Shown: positions 6,579 through 14,841, numbered from the stretch's first letter. The stretch is 16,283 bases of DNA from an uncultured Prevotella sp. (GCA_900546575.1 URDM01000067.1:1-16283); one strand, 5' to 3'. Made by a program: numbers and translations. Notes: generated from the letters alone by a model not told the origin.

Positions 6579-7810
6579 AACAACTTGTTAAAAATATTCG
6601 CTGTCTCGCTGGCGTGGAATACGAGCCTAAGCTCCGGCTGCAAGGTAAGGAGATGGCACAATATTGCACCATTGACGATGCGTGGCTCCTGGTGGAAGAC
6701 GGAAGGTTTGCCGAGTTTGGTAGTGTGGCAGACGGTATGCCGGCATTAGCCGACATAGACGAAACTATTGATGCAGAGGTCGGAATGGTGCTGCCGTCGT
6801 GGTGCGATTCGCACACGCACATTGTATTTGCCGGTAGCCGTGAACGCGAGTTTGTAGACAAAATAAACGGACTGAGTTATGAGGAGATTGCCAGTCGTGG
6901 CGGAGGAATACTCAACTCTGCTGACCTTCTGCACAATACTTCGGAAGACGAACTCTACAGTCAGGCGATGTGTCGGCTGGACGAGGTGGTACGGAAGGGA
7001 ACTGGCTGCATAGAGATAAAGAGTGGCTACGGACTCAATATGGAAGACGAGCTGAAGATGCTGCGAGTGATAAGACGCATGAAGGAGACATCGGATGCTC
7101 GGATTGTGTCAACCTTCCTTGGAGCGCATGCTGTGGCGCGAGGAATGACACAGGCCGACTACGTGAGGCTTATCATCAACGAGATGATTCCCGAGGTGGG
7201 ACGCCAGCGTCTTGCCGACTTCGTTGACGTGTTCTGCGACCGTGGATTCTTCACGTCAGAAGAGACAGCACGCATACTCGACGCTGCTGCCGCATGGGGA
7301 ATGCGCCCGAAGATACATGCCGACGAATTGGCATCGTCGGGTGGAGTAGAGGTGGGCGTAAGGCACGGAGCCTTGTCGGTAGACCATCTGGAGAGTATGA
7401 CCGTAGAAGAAATAGAATTGTTGCGCCAGAGCGACACAATGCCTACCGTGCTGCCAGGCACATCGTTTTTCCTGAATATGCCTTACGGCAAAGCCCGAAA
7501 GATGATAGATGCTGGACTTGGCGTTGCGGTGGCGAGCGACTACAATCCGGGTTCTACACCTTCCGGCGACATGAAGTTTGTAGTTTCATTGGCATGTATA
7601 AAGCTGCGCCTGCAGCCAAGCGAGGCATTGAACGCAGCTACCATAAACGGAGCCTATGCCATGGGGGAGAGTGCCGGATACGGAAGCATAGCCAAGGGCA
7701 AGGTGGCAAATTTCTTCATTACCCATCCGCTGCCGTCAGTAGACTTCATTCCCTATGCCTACACTACGCCAATAGTGAAAAAAGTGGTGTTGCGAGGCAA
7801 AATGCAGTAA
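6575..7810 (+). CDS. hutI: Imidazolonepropionase
   Basis: Hydrolyses 4-imidazolone-5-propionate to N-formimino-L-glutamate, the substrate of FtcD; metal-dependent amidohydrolase of the TIM-barrel superfamily. The protein is 411 aa, the normal length. Expected metal ligands are His80 and His82 in CDSHTHIVFAGSRE, His248 in KIHADELASSGG and Asp322 in VASDYNPGSTPSGDM; SGYGL (150-154) lines the substrate site. The start codon overlaps the hutH stop (ATGA), the tightest coupling in the operon. Last gene of the operon; no terminator hairpin is visible before the next promoter at 7849. Confidence 0.96.
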   Translation: MKQLVKNIRCLAGVEYEPKLRLQGKEMAQYCTIDDAWLLVEDGRFAEFGSVADGMPALADIDETIDAEVGMVLPSWCDSHTHIVFAGSREREFVDKINGLSYEEIASRGGGILNSADLLHNTSEDELYSQAMCRLDEVVRKGTGCIEIKSGYGLNMEDELKMLRVIRRMKETSDARIVSTFLGAHAVARGMTQADYVRLIINEMIPEVGRQRLADFVDVFCDRGFFTSEETARILDAAAAWGMRPKIHADELASSGGVEVGVRHGALSVDHLESMTVEEIELLRQSDTMPTVLPGTSFFLNMPYGKARKMIDAGLGVAVASDYNPGSTPSGDMKFVVSLACIKLRLQPSEALNAATINGAYAMGESAGYGSIAKGKVANFFITHPLPSVDFIPYAYTTPIVKKVVLRGKMQ

Positions 7811-7848
7811 ATCATAAGGAGGTGAAGATTAAAAATAAATGTATTTAT

Positions 7849-7879
7849 TTTGTATTGTCTTCGATTTCCACTAACTTTG
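7849..7879 (+). promoter_or_regulatory. Promoter nearly abutting the DUF4375 start codon
   Basis: TTTG at 7849-7852, a 19-nt spacer and TAACTTTG at 7872-7879 match the Bacteroidota consensus closely. The start codon used below is at 7886, only 6 nt after the -7 element, so the transcript would be leaderless or nearly so unless a later start is used. Confidence 0.7.
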
Positions 7880-7885
7880 CAGGCT

Positions 7886-8392
7886 ATGATACAGGTAAAA
7901 GTGAAAGACGCTGCCCTTCGTGAGGCGGCTATGCAAGATATGGATGCTTTCCTCAAGGTGTTTGTCGACGCCATTAAGGAGGCAATTGGCGGCGAGCTTA
8001 ATGCTGAGAATATGCAGCAGTTGAGTGTGTCGCAGATAACATTGCTTGCCTACGACATCCTGCACGAGGAGGTGATGGACGGCGGCTTTGTACAGCTCAT
8101 CTACAACGGCTACGGCGGTTTTATATTTGACAACCCCTTTGCCAAGGTGCTGCGCGACTGGGGGTTGCGCGACCTTGCCAAGATGCTCTTTTCGGTGCGC
8201 AAACTCTACAAGGAGTATGGACCGAAGATACAGCGCGACTGCTCTGACGAGGAGTTTATGGCAATGTTTGAGCAATTCTCTGAGTTTGACGACTACGACG
8301 ACGAGTTTGTGGAAAACGAGGAGGCGTGGACATCAGGTGTGGCTCACTATGTAGACGAGCATATAGAGGAATTTGTGGTGGTGGAGGAATAA
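7886..8392 (+). CDS. DMP19 family protein (DUF4375)
   Basis: A 168-aa acidic protein matching DMP19/DUF4375, named after the Neisseria DNA-mimic protein DMP19. The family core is helical and contains EEVMDGGFVQLIYNGYG (61-77), seen here. The C-terminus is strongly acidic (DDYDDEFVENEEAW, then EEFVVVEE), which would suit DNA mimicry, but most members are uncharacterised and no such role is shown here. The frame is open upstream to 7850 without a plausible start; 7886 is chosen because the sequence starts to look like protein there. A second possible start is Met16 at 7931, preceded by GTGAGG, which would restore a normal leader. It is followed 33 nt later by smpB and probably shares its transcript. 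Confidence 0.8.
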   Translation: MIQVKVKDAALREAAMQDMDAFLKVFVDAIKEAIGGELNAENMQQLSVSQITLLAYDILHEEVMDGGFVQLIYNGYGGFIFDNPFAKVLRDWGLRDLAKMLFSVRKLYKEYGPKIQRDCSDEEFMAMFEQFSEFDDYDDEFVENEEAWTSGVAHYVDEHIEEFVVVEE

Positions 8393-8425
8393 GCACAACT
8401 CCCCGCGACTTCAATAGCAAAAACA

Positions 8426-8905
8426 ATGAATAAGGAACAGGAACTGAAGAGAAAGAAAAGTCCGGTGAGCATAAAGAACAAGAAGGCCTCGTTTGAGTAC
8501 TTCTTTGTGGAGACATATACGGCAGGCATTGTGCTTACCGGCACCGAGATAAAGTCGATAAGACTCGGAAAGGCGAGTCTTGTCGACACTTTCTGCTATA
8601 TAAACAATCACGAGGTATGGGTGAAGGGCATGAACATCTCGCCCTACTTCTACGGTTCGTTCAGCAACCATGAAGCACGACGCGACCGCAAGCTGTTGCT
8701 CAACAAGCGCGAGATATACAAGCTTGAGGACGCTACCAAGCAGCCTGGCTACACCATAGTGCCTACTCTCGTATTCATCGATGAGCACGGACGTGCCAAG
8801 GTGGACATAGCACTCTGTCGAGGCAAGAAGGAATACGACAAGCGACAGACGCTGAAGGAAAAGGAAGACAGAAGAGAGATGGACAGGGCGATGAAGCATT
8901 ATTAA
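8426..8905 (+). CDS. smpB: SsrA-binding protein
   Basis: Binds tmRNA and brings it to stalled ribosomes for trans-translation. The protein is 159 aa, within the family range. Diagnostic blocks are NKKASFEYFFVETYTAGI (18-35), LTGTEIKSIRLGKASLVD (37-54), ARRDRKLLLNKREI (84-97), and the C-terminal GKKEYDKRQTLKEKEDRR tail (133-150), whose basic residues enter the mRNA channel of the ribosome. It starts 33 nt after the DUF4375 gene and has no promoter of its own that I can see. The last codons and stop lie in the first copy of a 20-bp tandem duplication. Confidence 0.96.
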   Translation: MNKEQELKRKKSPVSIKNKKASFEYFFVETYTAGIVLTGTEIKSIRLGKASLVDTFCYINNHEVWVKGMNISPYFYGSFSNHEARRDRKLLLNKREIYKLEDATKQPGYTIVPTLVFIDEHGRAKVDIALCRGKKEYDKRQTLKEKEDRREMDRAMKHY

Positions 8906-8929
8906 GAATGATGAAGCATTATTAAGAAT
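8890..8929. repeat. Exact 20-bp tandem duplication across the smpB stop
   Basis: Positions 8890-8909 and 8910-8929 are identical 20-mers beginning GATGAAGCATTATTAAG. The first copy encodes the SmpB end (MKHY and stop); the second lies in the smpB-metH gap. It looks like a recent slippage or duplication event. Confidence 0.95.
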
Positions 8930-8952
8930 AAGGTGCGGCTAAATATTATTAA

Positions 8953-11718
8953 ATGAAGAAGACTTTAAGGGAAGTTGCTAAAGACAGGATAATAATACTC
9001 GACGGTGCGATGGGCACCATGATTCAGCAGTACGGACTTGAGGAGGAAGACTTCCGAGGATACCGCTACCGCAAGACTCCGGGTATGATGAAGGGCAACA
9101 ACGATATGCTCAATATCACACGCCCCGACGTGATAAGCGACATTCATAGAAAATATCTTGAGGCTGGTGCTGACATCATCACCACAAATACATTTAGCTC
9201 ACAGCGCATCAGTCAGGCCGACTATCATCTGGAGGATTCGGCAAGGACAATGGCGCTGGAAGGAGCACGACTGGCACGCAAGGCTGCCGACGAATTCTCG
9301 ACAGAGGAACGTCCACGCTTTGTGGCAGGCTCGGTTGGCCCTACCAACAAGACATGCTCAATGAGTCCTGACGTGAGCAATCCTGCTGCACGCGACCTCG
9401 ACTACATGACGCTCTATACTGATTATGTGGAGCAGATTGAGGCGCTGGAAGAGGGTGGAGCTGACGCAATACTGATTGAGACTGTCTTTGACACGCTCAA
9501 TGCAAAGGCTGCTATTGACGCAACGATGGAGGTGGGTCGACGTACTGGCAAAGACCTGCCAATAATGTTGAGCATCACCGTAAGCGACCTTGCCGGACGC
9601 ACTCTGAGCGGACAGACACTCGATGCTGTGCTGGCAAGTGTGAGTAGCTACCCGATTTTCTCTATCGGACTCAACTGTTCGTTCGGTGCCGACCAGATGA
9701 AGCCTTTCTTGAAACAGCTGGCTCATCGTGCACCTTATTATATAAGTGCATATCCAAACGCCGGACTGCCCAATAGTCTGGGCGCATACGACGAGACCCC
9801 GGAGTCGATGGCTCCGCAGATACAGGAATTCATTTACGAAGGACTGGTGAACATCATAGGCGGATGTTGTGGCACTACGGAGAAATTCATTGCCAAGTAT
9901 GTGCCAATAGCCGAAGGCAAGAAGCCGCACGTGCCGCAACCCAAGCCGCAGACTATGTGGCTGAGTGGACTTGAACTGCTCGACGTTACGCCCGACGTGC
10001 GCTTTGTCAATGTGGGCGAGCGATGCAATGTGGCTGGTTCGCGCAAATTCCTTCGACTCATCAAGGAGAAGAGCTACGACGAGGCTGTGAGCATAGCACG
10101 CAAGCAGGTGGCAGATGGAGCGCTTGTGATTGACGTTAACATGGACGACGGACTGCTTGACGCACGTGAGGAAATGCGCACCTTCCTGAATATCATAGCT
10201 TCGGAACCCGACATTGCCAAGGTGCCTGTGATGATTGACTCGTCTAAATGGGACGTGATAACTGCCGGACTGCAATGTGTGCAGGGCAAGTGTATCGTTA
10301 ACTCTATCTCGCTGAAAGAAGGCGAAGAGGTGTTCTTGAGTCACGCTCGCGACGTGATGCGCTATGGTGCAGCTGTAGTGGTGATGTGTTTCGACGAAAT
10401 AGGACAGGCCACTACTTACGAACGACGCATTGAAATAGCCGGACGTGCCTACAAGCTCCTCATAGAGAAGGTGGGTATGAATCCGCTCGATATAATATTC
10501 GACCCTAACGTGCTTGCCATAGCTACTGGTATGGAAGAGCACGACAATTATGCTGTAGACTTCATTAGGGCTGTCGAATGGATTAAGACAAATCTGCCAG
10601 GAGCGCATGTGAGCGGTGGCGTGAGCAACCTCTCGTTCTCGTTCCGTGGCAACAATTATATTCGTGAGGCAATGCACTCGGTGTTTCTCTACCACGCAAT
10701 TGGCAAGGGTATGGACTTCGGCATTGTAAACCCCGCAACAAAGGTTACCTACGACGATATTCCTGCCGATCAGTTGGAGATTATTGAAGACGTAGTGCTC
10801 AACCGAAAGAAGGACGCTTCTGAACGTCTTGTGGAACTTGCCGACGAGATAAAGCAAAAGCAGGAGGCTCTGAAGAACGGAATGGCGACAGGTACTGGCG
10901 CAACACAGGCTGCTGCCGAACCAGAATGGCGTAAGGCTGACGTTGCCGCACGTCTCGCTACAGCCCTGCAAAAGGGAATTGCCGACTATATGGAGGAGGA
11001 CATCCAGGAAGCCCTTGCTGTCTATCCTAAGGCGGTGGACATCATTGAGGGGCCGCTGATGGACGGTATGAACAAGGTGGGCGAGCTGTTCGGTTGCGGC
11101 AAGATGTTCTTGCCACAGGTGGTGAAGACAGCACGCACCATGAAGAAGGCTGTGGCAATACTGCAACCCTACATCGAGGCAGACAAGAAGGAAGGCGGCT
11201 CTTCGTCGGGTAAGGTGCTTATGGCAACCGTAAAGGGCGACGTTCACGACATAGGCAAGAATATTGTTGATGTGGTGATGTCGTGCAACAACTACGAGGT
11301 GATTGACCTCGGAGTGATGGTGCCCGCCGAGCAGATACTGAAGAAGGCCATTGAAGAGAATGTTGACATGGTTGGACTGAGCGGTCTTATCACACCGAGT
11401 CTTGAGGAGATGGTCAATGTGGCTACTGAGTTTGAACACGCAGGACTGCAAATTCCTATCATGGTGGGCGGCGCTACAACGTCTGAGATGCACGTGGCAT
11501 TGAAAATAGCCCCTATCTATAGTGGAGTTGTGGTGTGGGTGAAGGATGCTGCTCAGAATCCTATGATTGCACAGCGACTCATGAACCCTAAAGAGCGCCT
11601 TGTGTTTGAGGCAGAACTGAAAGAACGCTACGCCAAGCTGCGCGAAGAATATGCTGCTCATCAGCAGAAGCTCTCGTCGCTCGACGAAGCAAGAAAGAAT
11701 AAGTTGGAATTGTTTTAA
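8953..11718 (+). CDS. metH: Cobalamin-dependent methionine synthase, short form
   Basis: Transfers methyl from 5-methyl-THF through cobalamin to homocysteine, giving methionine and THF. Domains in order: homocysteine-binding barrel (about 5-320) with zinc ligands Cys242 (GLNCSFGADQ) and Cys305/306 (GGCCGTT); pterin-binding barrel (about 345-620); an Ala/Gly/Thr-rich linker (about 643-656); B12 cap domain (about 660-745); B12-binding Rossmann domain with DVHDIG (axial His765), GLSGLITPS and VGGATTS. The protein stops at residue 921 and lacks the roughly 330-residue AdoMet-dependent reactivation domain of E. coli MetH (1227 aa). Short MetH is, as I recall, usual in Bacteroides relatives, where a separate activation protein may exist; none is in this window. 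No B12 riboswitch fits in the 47-nt upstream gap. Confidence 0.95.
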   Translation: MKKTLREVAKDRIIILDGAMGTMIQQYGLEEEDFRGYRYRKTPGMMKGNNDMLNITRPDVISDIHRKYLEAGADIITTNTFSSQRISQADYHLEDSARTMALEGARLARKAADEFSTEERPRFVAGSVGPTNKTCSMSPDVSNPAARDLDYMTLYTDYVEQIEALEEGGADAILIETVFDTLNAKAAIDATMEVGRRTGKDLPIMLSITVSDLAGRTLSGQTLDAVLASVSSYPIFSIGLNCSFGADQMKPFLKQLAHRAPYYISAYPNAGLPNSLGAYDETPESMAPQIQEFIYEGLVNIIGGCCGTTEKFIAKYVPIAEGKKPHVPQPKPQTMWLSGLELLDVTPDVRFVNVGERCNVAGSRKFLRLIKEKSYDEAVSIARKQVADGALVIDVNMDDGLLDAREEMRTFLNIIASEPDIAKVPVMIDSSKWDVITAGLQCVQGKCIVNSISLKEGEEVFLSHARDVMRYGAAVVVMCFDEIGQATTYERRIEIAGRAYKLLIEKVGMNPLDIIFDPNVLAIATGMEEHDNYAVDFIRAVEWIKTNLPGAHVSGGVSNLSFSFRGNNYIREAMHSVFLYHAIGKGMDFGIVNPATKVTYDDIPADQLEIIEDVVLNRKKDASERLVELADEIKQKQEALKNGMATGTGATQAAAEPEWRKADVAARLATALQKGIADYMEEDIQEALAVYPKAVDIIEGPLMDGMNKVGELFGCGKMFLPQVVKTARTMKKAVAILQPYIEADKKEGGSSSGKVLMATVKGDVHDIGKNIVDVVMSCNNYEVIDLGVMVPAEQILKKAIEENVDMVGLSGLITPSLEEMVNVATEFEHAGLQIPIMVGGATTSEMHVALKIAPIYSGVVVWVKDAAQNPMIAQRLMNPKERLVFEAELKERYAKLREEYAAHQQKLSSLDEARKNKLELF

Positions 11719-11733
11719 AATATCTATATTATT

Positions 11734-12597
11734 ATGGTATTCAGAAAAAAGAGAGTTTGGCACTGTCTTCCTGGTCAGGAGCCAACTGAACTTGACAAGA
11801 AAGTAATGTACTGGGAAAACAAGGGTAAGGAGGTGCCGTCGCGCGATCTTATCAAGACTCCCGAACAGATAGAAGGCATTCGCCGCAGCGGTGTGGTGAA
11901 TACTGGTGTGCTCGACGAGGTGGCAAAGAACATTCGTGCAGGAATGAGCACTCTTGAAATCGACAAGATTTGCTACGACTACTGTACATCGCATGGTGCT
12001 ATACCAGCTTGCCTAAATTATGAGGGTTTCCCGAAGAGTGTGTGCACAAGTATCAATGAGGTGGTATGCCATGGTATTCCTAAGGAGGACGACATTCTGG
12101 AAGAGGGCGACATCGTGAATGTCGACTTCACCACAATTCTCGATGGCTATTATGCTGACGCTTCACGTATGTTCATCATCGGCAAGACTACTCCGGAAAA
12201 GGAGCAGCTGGTGCGCGTGGCAAAGGAGTGTCTGGAGATTGGTATGGAGGCTGCCAAGCCTTACAGCTTTGTAGGTGACATTGGTCACGCCATTCAGAAG
12301 CATGCGGACAAGTATCACTACGGCATTGTGCGCGACCTTTGCGGACATGGTGTAGGATTGAAGTTCCACGAAAAGCCCGACGTTATGCACTACGGCCATA
12401 AGGGTACAGGTATGCTGCTCGTACCTGGCATGGTGTTCACTATCGAACCTATGGTGAACATGGGTACATGGAAGGTGTTTATTGATGCCGACGACGAATA
12501 CGGATGGGAGGTAATCACTGGCGACGAGAAGCCGAGCGCACAGTGGGAGCACACCCTCGTAATGACAGAGCACGGCGTTGAAGTGTTAACTTATTAA
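11734..12597 (+). CDS. map: Methionine aminopeptidase, type I
   Basis: Removes the initiator methionine from nascent proteins. The 287-aa protein has the five expected metal ligands of the pita-bread fold: Asp131 (VNVDFTT), Asp142 (YYADAS), His205 (CGHGVG), Glu238 (FTIEPM) and Glu272 (QWEHT), plus His113 in VCHGIP near the substrate. About 38 residues precede the catalytic core, including the HCLP segment (10-13), a longer start than the roughly 264-aa E. coli enzyme. It begins 15 nt after metH and ends 8 nt before tsaD, so it is very likely co-transcribed with both. The pairing with methionine synthase may be coincidental. Confidence 0.96.
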   Translation: MVFRKKRVWHCLPGQEPTELDKKVMYWENKGKEVPSRDLIKTPEQIEGIRRSGVVNTGVLDEVAKNIRAGMSTLEIDKICYDYCTSHGAIPACLNYEGFPKSVCTSINEVVCHGIPKEDDILEEGDIVNVDFTTILDGYYADASRMFIIGKTTPEKEQLVRVAKECLEIGMEAAKPYSFVGDIGHAIQKHADKYHYGIVRDLCGHGVGLKFHEKPDVMHYGHKGTGMLLVPGMVFTIEPMVNMGTWKVFIDADDEYGWEVITGDEKPSAQWEHTLVMTEHGVEVLTY

Positions 12598-12605
12598 TTA
12601 AAGAA

Positions 12606-13619
12606 ATGTACATATTGGGTATTGAGAGCAGCTGCGACGACACGAGTGCAGCAGTTCTCCAGGATAATATATTGCTGAGCAACGTGACGGCCTCGCAGGA
12701 CGTTCACTTTGAATACGGTGGCGTAGTACCTGAACTTGCGTCGCGTGCCCATCAACAGAATATTGTGCCCGTGGTGAGTGCTGCGCTAAAGCGTGCTGGC
12801 ATTACCAAGGAACAGTTGTCGGCTGTGGCTTTTACACGTGGTCCGGGTCTTATGGGTTCATTGCTTGTAGGTGTGAGCTTCACCAAGGGATTTGCCCGCA
12901 GTCTGGGCATTCCTATGATTGACGTGAACCACTTGCAGGGTCATGTGATGGCGCATTTCATCAAGGAGAAACCAGAGGATACTACACCTCCGTTCCCGTT
13001 CCTCTGTCTGCTCGTTTCGGGCGGTAATTCGCAGATAGTCAAGGTGAACGCCTATAACGATATGGAGGTGCTCGGACAGACTATTGACGACGCAGCTGGT
13101 GAGGCCATTGACAAGTGCTCGAAGGTTATGGGACTGGGCTATCCCGGTGGCCCTATTATCGACCGCTTGGCACGTCAGGGCAACCCGCTCGCCTATAAGT
13201 TTGCCGAACCGCACATCCCTGGTCTCGACTATAGTTTCAGCGGACTGAAGACTTCGTTCCTTTATAGTCTGCGCAAGTGGATTCAAGACGACCCTGACTT
13301 TGTAGAGCATCACAAGAACGACCTTGCAGCAAGTCTTGAGCACACTATCGTCGACATATTGATGAAGAAGCTGCGCCTTGCCGTTAAACAGACAGGCATA
13401 AAGCATGTGGCTGTGGCTGGTGGTGTTTCGGCCAACAACGGACTGCGCAACGCTTTCCACGATCACGCCAAGCGTTATGGTTGGACTATCTATATTCCGA
13501 AGTTCAGCTACACTACCGATAATGCAGCAATGATTGGCATAACTGGCTACTACAAGTTCCTTGACAAGGACTTCTGCTCAATCGACAAGCCGGCATTCAG
13601 CAAGGTAACGTTCAAGTAA
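12606..13619 (+). CDS. tsaD: tRNA N6-adenosine threonylcarbamoyltransferase
   Basis: Transfers the threonylcarbamoyl group from threonylcarbamoyl-AMP to A37 of ANN-reading tRNAs, working with TsaB and TsaE encoded elsewhere. The 337-aa ASKHA-fold protein has the start GIESSCDDTSAAV (5-17), the metal-binding HLQGHVMAH (His109, His113, His117), the nucleotide-binding VSGGNSQ (138-144) and AGGVSANNGLR (271-281), and Asp305 in TTDNAAM. Length is normal. It starts 8 nt after map. The tRNA-Lys gene in this window is one of the expected substrate class (AAG codon). Confidence 0.97.
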   Translation: MYILGIESSCDDTSAAVLQDNILLSNVTASQDVHFEYGGVVPELASRAHQQNIVPVVSAALKRAGITKEQLSAVAFTRGPGLMGSLLVGVSFTKGFARSLGIPMIDVNHLQGHVMAHFIKEKPEDTTPPFPFLCLLVSGGNSQIVKVNAYNDMEVLGQTIDDAAGEAIDKCSKVMGLGYPGGPIIDRLARQGNPLAYKFAEPHIPGLDYSFSGLKTSFLYSLRKWIQDDPDFVEHHKNDLAASLEHTIVDILMKKLRLAVKQTGIKHVAVAGGVSANNGLRNAFHDHAKRYGWTIYIPKFSYTTDNAAMIGITGYYKFLDKDFCSIDKPAFSKVTFK

Positions 13620-13676
13620 ATTGTGTCGGACAGACATCTTGACTACACACGAAACATTCATAAAAAAATATAGAAA

Positions 13677-14216
13677 ATGGAATTTGAAAAGAAAGTACTT
13701 AGCCGTGAAATCCAGCAGTATTTATATGAGTCGGGCCTTACTGTAGGTACAGCCGAGAGCTGCACAGGCGGTCGTATTGCCGAAGCTATTATTGCCGTAC
13801 CAGGTGCTTCAAACTATTTCAAGGGTGGTGTAATCTCATACACCAACGAGGTGAAGGAAAACCTGCTTGGCGTTGACCATCAGCTCCTTGAGGAGAAGAC
13901 TGCTGTTTGTGAGGAAGTGGCAAAGGCAATGGTGCAGGGAGCTATAAAGACTCTTGGCGTTGATTTTGCAATTGCTACAACAGGCACAGCTGGTCCTGGC
14001 GGTGGCACAGCTGAAATCCCCGTTGGTACAATCTGGATTGCATGTGGCAATGCAGAGAACATCGAAACGTTGAAGCTTACAGAGGATTACGGTCGTGACA
14101 TCAACCTTGCCATTGCTACGAGCAAGGCTCTCCAGATGTTTATAGGCTTCCTTAAGGAACACGCTCCTAAGGTGAAGAGCGAAGGTAAGATGCCTGTAAT
14201 CCCTGTCGCAGAATAG
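13677..14216 (+). CDS. pncC: CinA C-terminal domain protein, nicotinamide-nucleotide amidase (PncC-like)
   Basis: A 179-aa stand-alone CinA C-terminal domain. Characterised members deamidate nicotinamide mononucleotide to nicotinate mononucleotide for NAD recycling. The hallmark AESCTGGRIAEAI is at 26-38, GGVISYTNEVKENLLGV at 50-66 and the glycine-rich TGTAGPGGGTAEIPVGTIW at 102-120; together these form the active site. The N-terminal MoaB-like domain of full CinA is absent, as in E. coli PncC. The C-terminal 20 residues are a poorly conserved tail. It begins 57 nt after tsaD, perhaps co-transcribed. The activity was inferred from the family and not every member has been tested. Confidence 0.85.
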   Translation: MEFEKKVLSREIQQYLYESGLTVGTAESCTGGRIAEAIIAVPGASNYFKGGVISYTNEVKENLLGVDHQLLEEKTAVCEEVAKAMVQGAIKTLGVDFAIATTGTAGPGGGTAEIPVGTIWIACGNAENIETLKLTEDYGRDINLAIATSKALQMFIGFLKEHAPKVKSEGKMPVIPVAE

Positions 14217-14265
14217 TAACAGGATAAGGGGTGATGGACATTCGGATGCTGTTGAAAACAAAAAA

Positions 14266-14300
14266 AACATTAAATAAGTAACATTATTTATGCGAATGTT
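14266..14300 (+). terminator. Weak A/T-rich hairpin between pncC and rpmB
   Basis: TAAATAA (14271-14277) pairs with TTATTTA (14284-14290), and the outer AACAT (14266-14270) can pair with ATGTT (14296-14300) across a bulge; TT follows. It could end the pncC transcript, but the stem is A/T-only in its core and overlaps the rpmB -33 element. Confidence 0.3.
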
Positions 14301-14330
14301 TTGTATTCTCAGAAAAAGTAGCTAATTTTG
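14300..14330 (+). promoter_or_regulatory. Promoter of the rpmB-rpmG-DUF4295 operon
   Basis: TTTG at 14300-14303, a 19-nt spacer and TAATTTTG at 14323-14330 match the Bacteroidota consensus. Transcription should start near 14336, leaving a leader of about 45 nt that is A-rich before the rpmB start. Confidence 0.8.
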
Positions 14331-14381
14331 CACCCTGTTTGGAATAGGTATCAAAAAACGAATACAAAAAAGCAGATAGAA

Positions 14382-14645
14382 ATGTCGAAAATTTGTCAGA
14401 TTACGGGAAAGAAAGCCCAGATAGGTAACAACGTATCACACTCAAAGCATCGCACAAAGCGTTCTTTCGATGTGAACTTGTTCAGCAAGAAGTTCTACTA
14501 TGTAGAGGAAGGTTGCTGGATTAGCCTCAAAATTAGCGCAGCGGGTCTGCGTCTTATCAACAAAGTGGGCTTGGACGCTGCCCTCAAGCAGGCTGTGTCT
14601 AAGGGTTATGTAGACTGGAATGACATTAAAGTTATAGGAGAATAA
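14382..14645 (+). CDS. rpmB: 50S ribosomal protein bL28
   Basis: An 87-aa large-subunit ribosomal protein. It begins MSKICQITGKKAQIGNNVSH and has the basic SKHRTKRSFDVNLFSKKFY stretch (21-39) typical of bL28. The frame is open from 14328, but that position lies inside the promoter -7 element; 14382 is the start that gives the normal bL28 N-terminus. It lies 4 nt before rpmG. Confidence 0.97.
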   Translation: MSKICQITGKKAQIGNNVSHSKHRTKRSFDVNLFSKKFYYVEEGCWISLKISAAGLRLINKVGLDAALKQAVSKGYVDWNDIKVIGE

Positions 14646-14649
14646 GTAA

Positions 14650-14841
14650 ATGGCATCAAAGAAAGCAAAGGGCAACAGAGTACAGGTAATTCTCGAGTGC
14701 ACAGAGATGAAGAACAGCGGTCTGCCTGGAACAAGCCGTTACGTGACTACCAAGAATCGTAAGAACACTCCTGACCGTATGGAATTGATGAAGTATAACC
14801 CCATCCTTAAGAAGATGACTCTTCACAAGGAGATTAAGTAA
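14650..14841 (+). CDS. rpmG: 50S ribosomal protein bL33
   Basis: A 63-aa large-subunit ribosomal protein with the family core VQVILECTEMKNSG and RYVTTKNRKNTPDRMELMKYNP. Of the four cysteines of zinc-binding bL33 only one (ECTE) is kept, so this is a zinc-independent form. It sits 4 nt after rpmB and 13 nt before the DUF4295 gene in one operon. Confidence 0.96.
   Translation: MASKKAKGNRVQVILECTEMKNSGLPGTSRYVTTKNRKNTPDRMELMKYNPILKKMTLHKEIK

Noticed and set aside
7839..7874. 11-codon frame behind the perfect Shine-Dalgarno
   Set aside because: Spacing to the Shine-Dalgarno is about 16 nt, the peptide has no recognisable features, and the frame runs through the downstream promoter.
8906..8952. 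Cobalamin riboswitch before metH
   Set aside because: Only 47 nt separate smpB from metH, too short for the roughly 200-nt element, and no B12-box-like sequence was seen.
9358..11994. Very long open frame of 878 codons on the minus strand opposite metH and the start of map
   Set aside because: It is the antisense shadow of metH; the translation is rich in His, Leu and Ser without any recognisable domain, while the + strand encodes complete MetH motifs.
11734..14216. map-tsaD-pncC as a novel functional system
   Set aside because: Each is a well-known housekeeping gene with intact motifs; adjacency is probably an ordinary operon of unrelated core functions.
14328..14381. Upstream extension of rpmB
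   Set aside because: It would start inside the -7 promoter element; bL28 normally starts with the MSKICQ-type sequence found at 14382.
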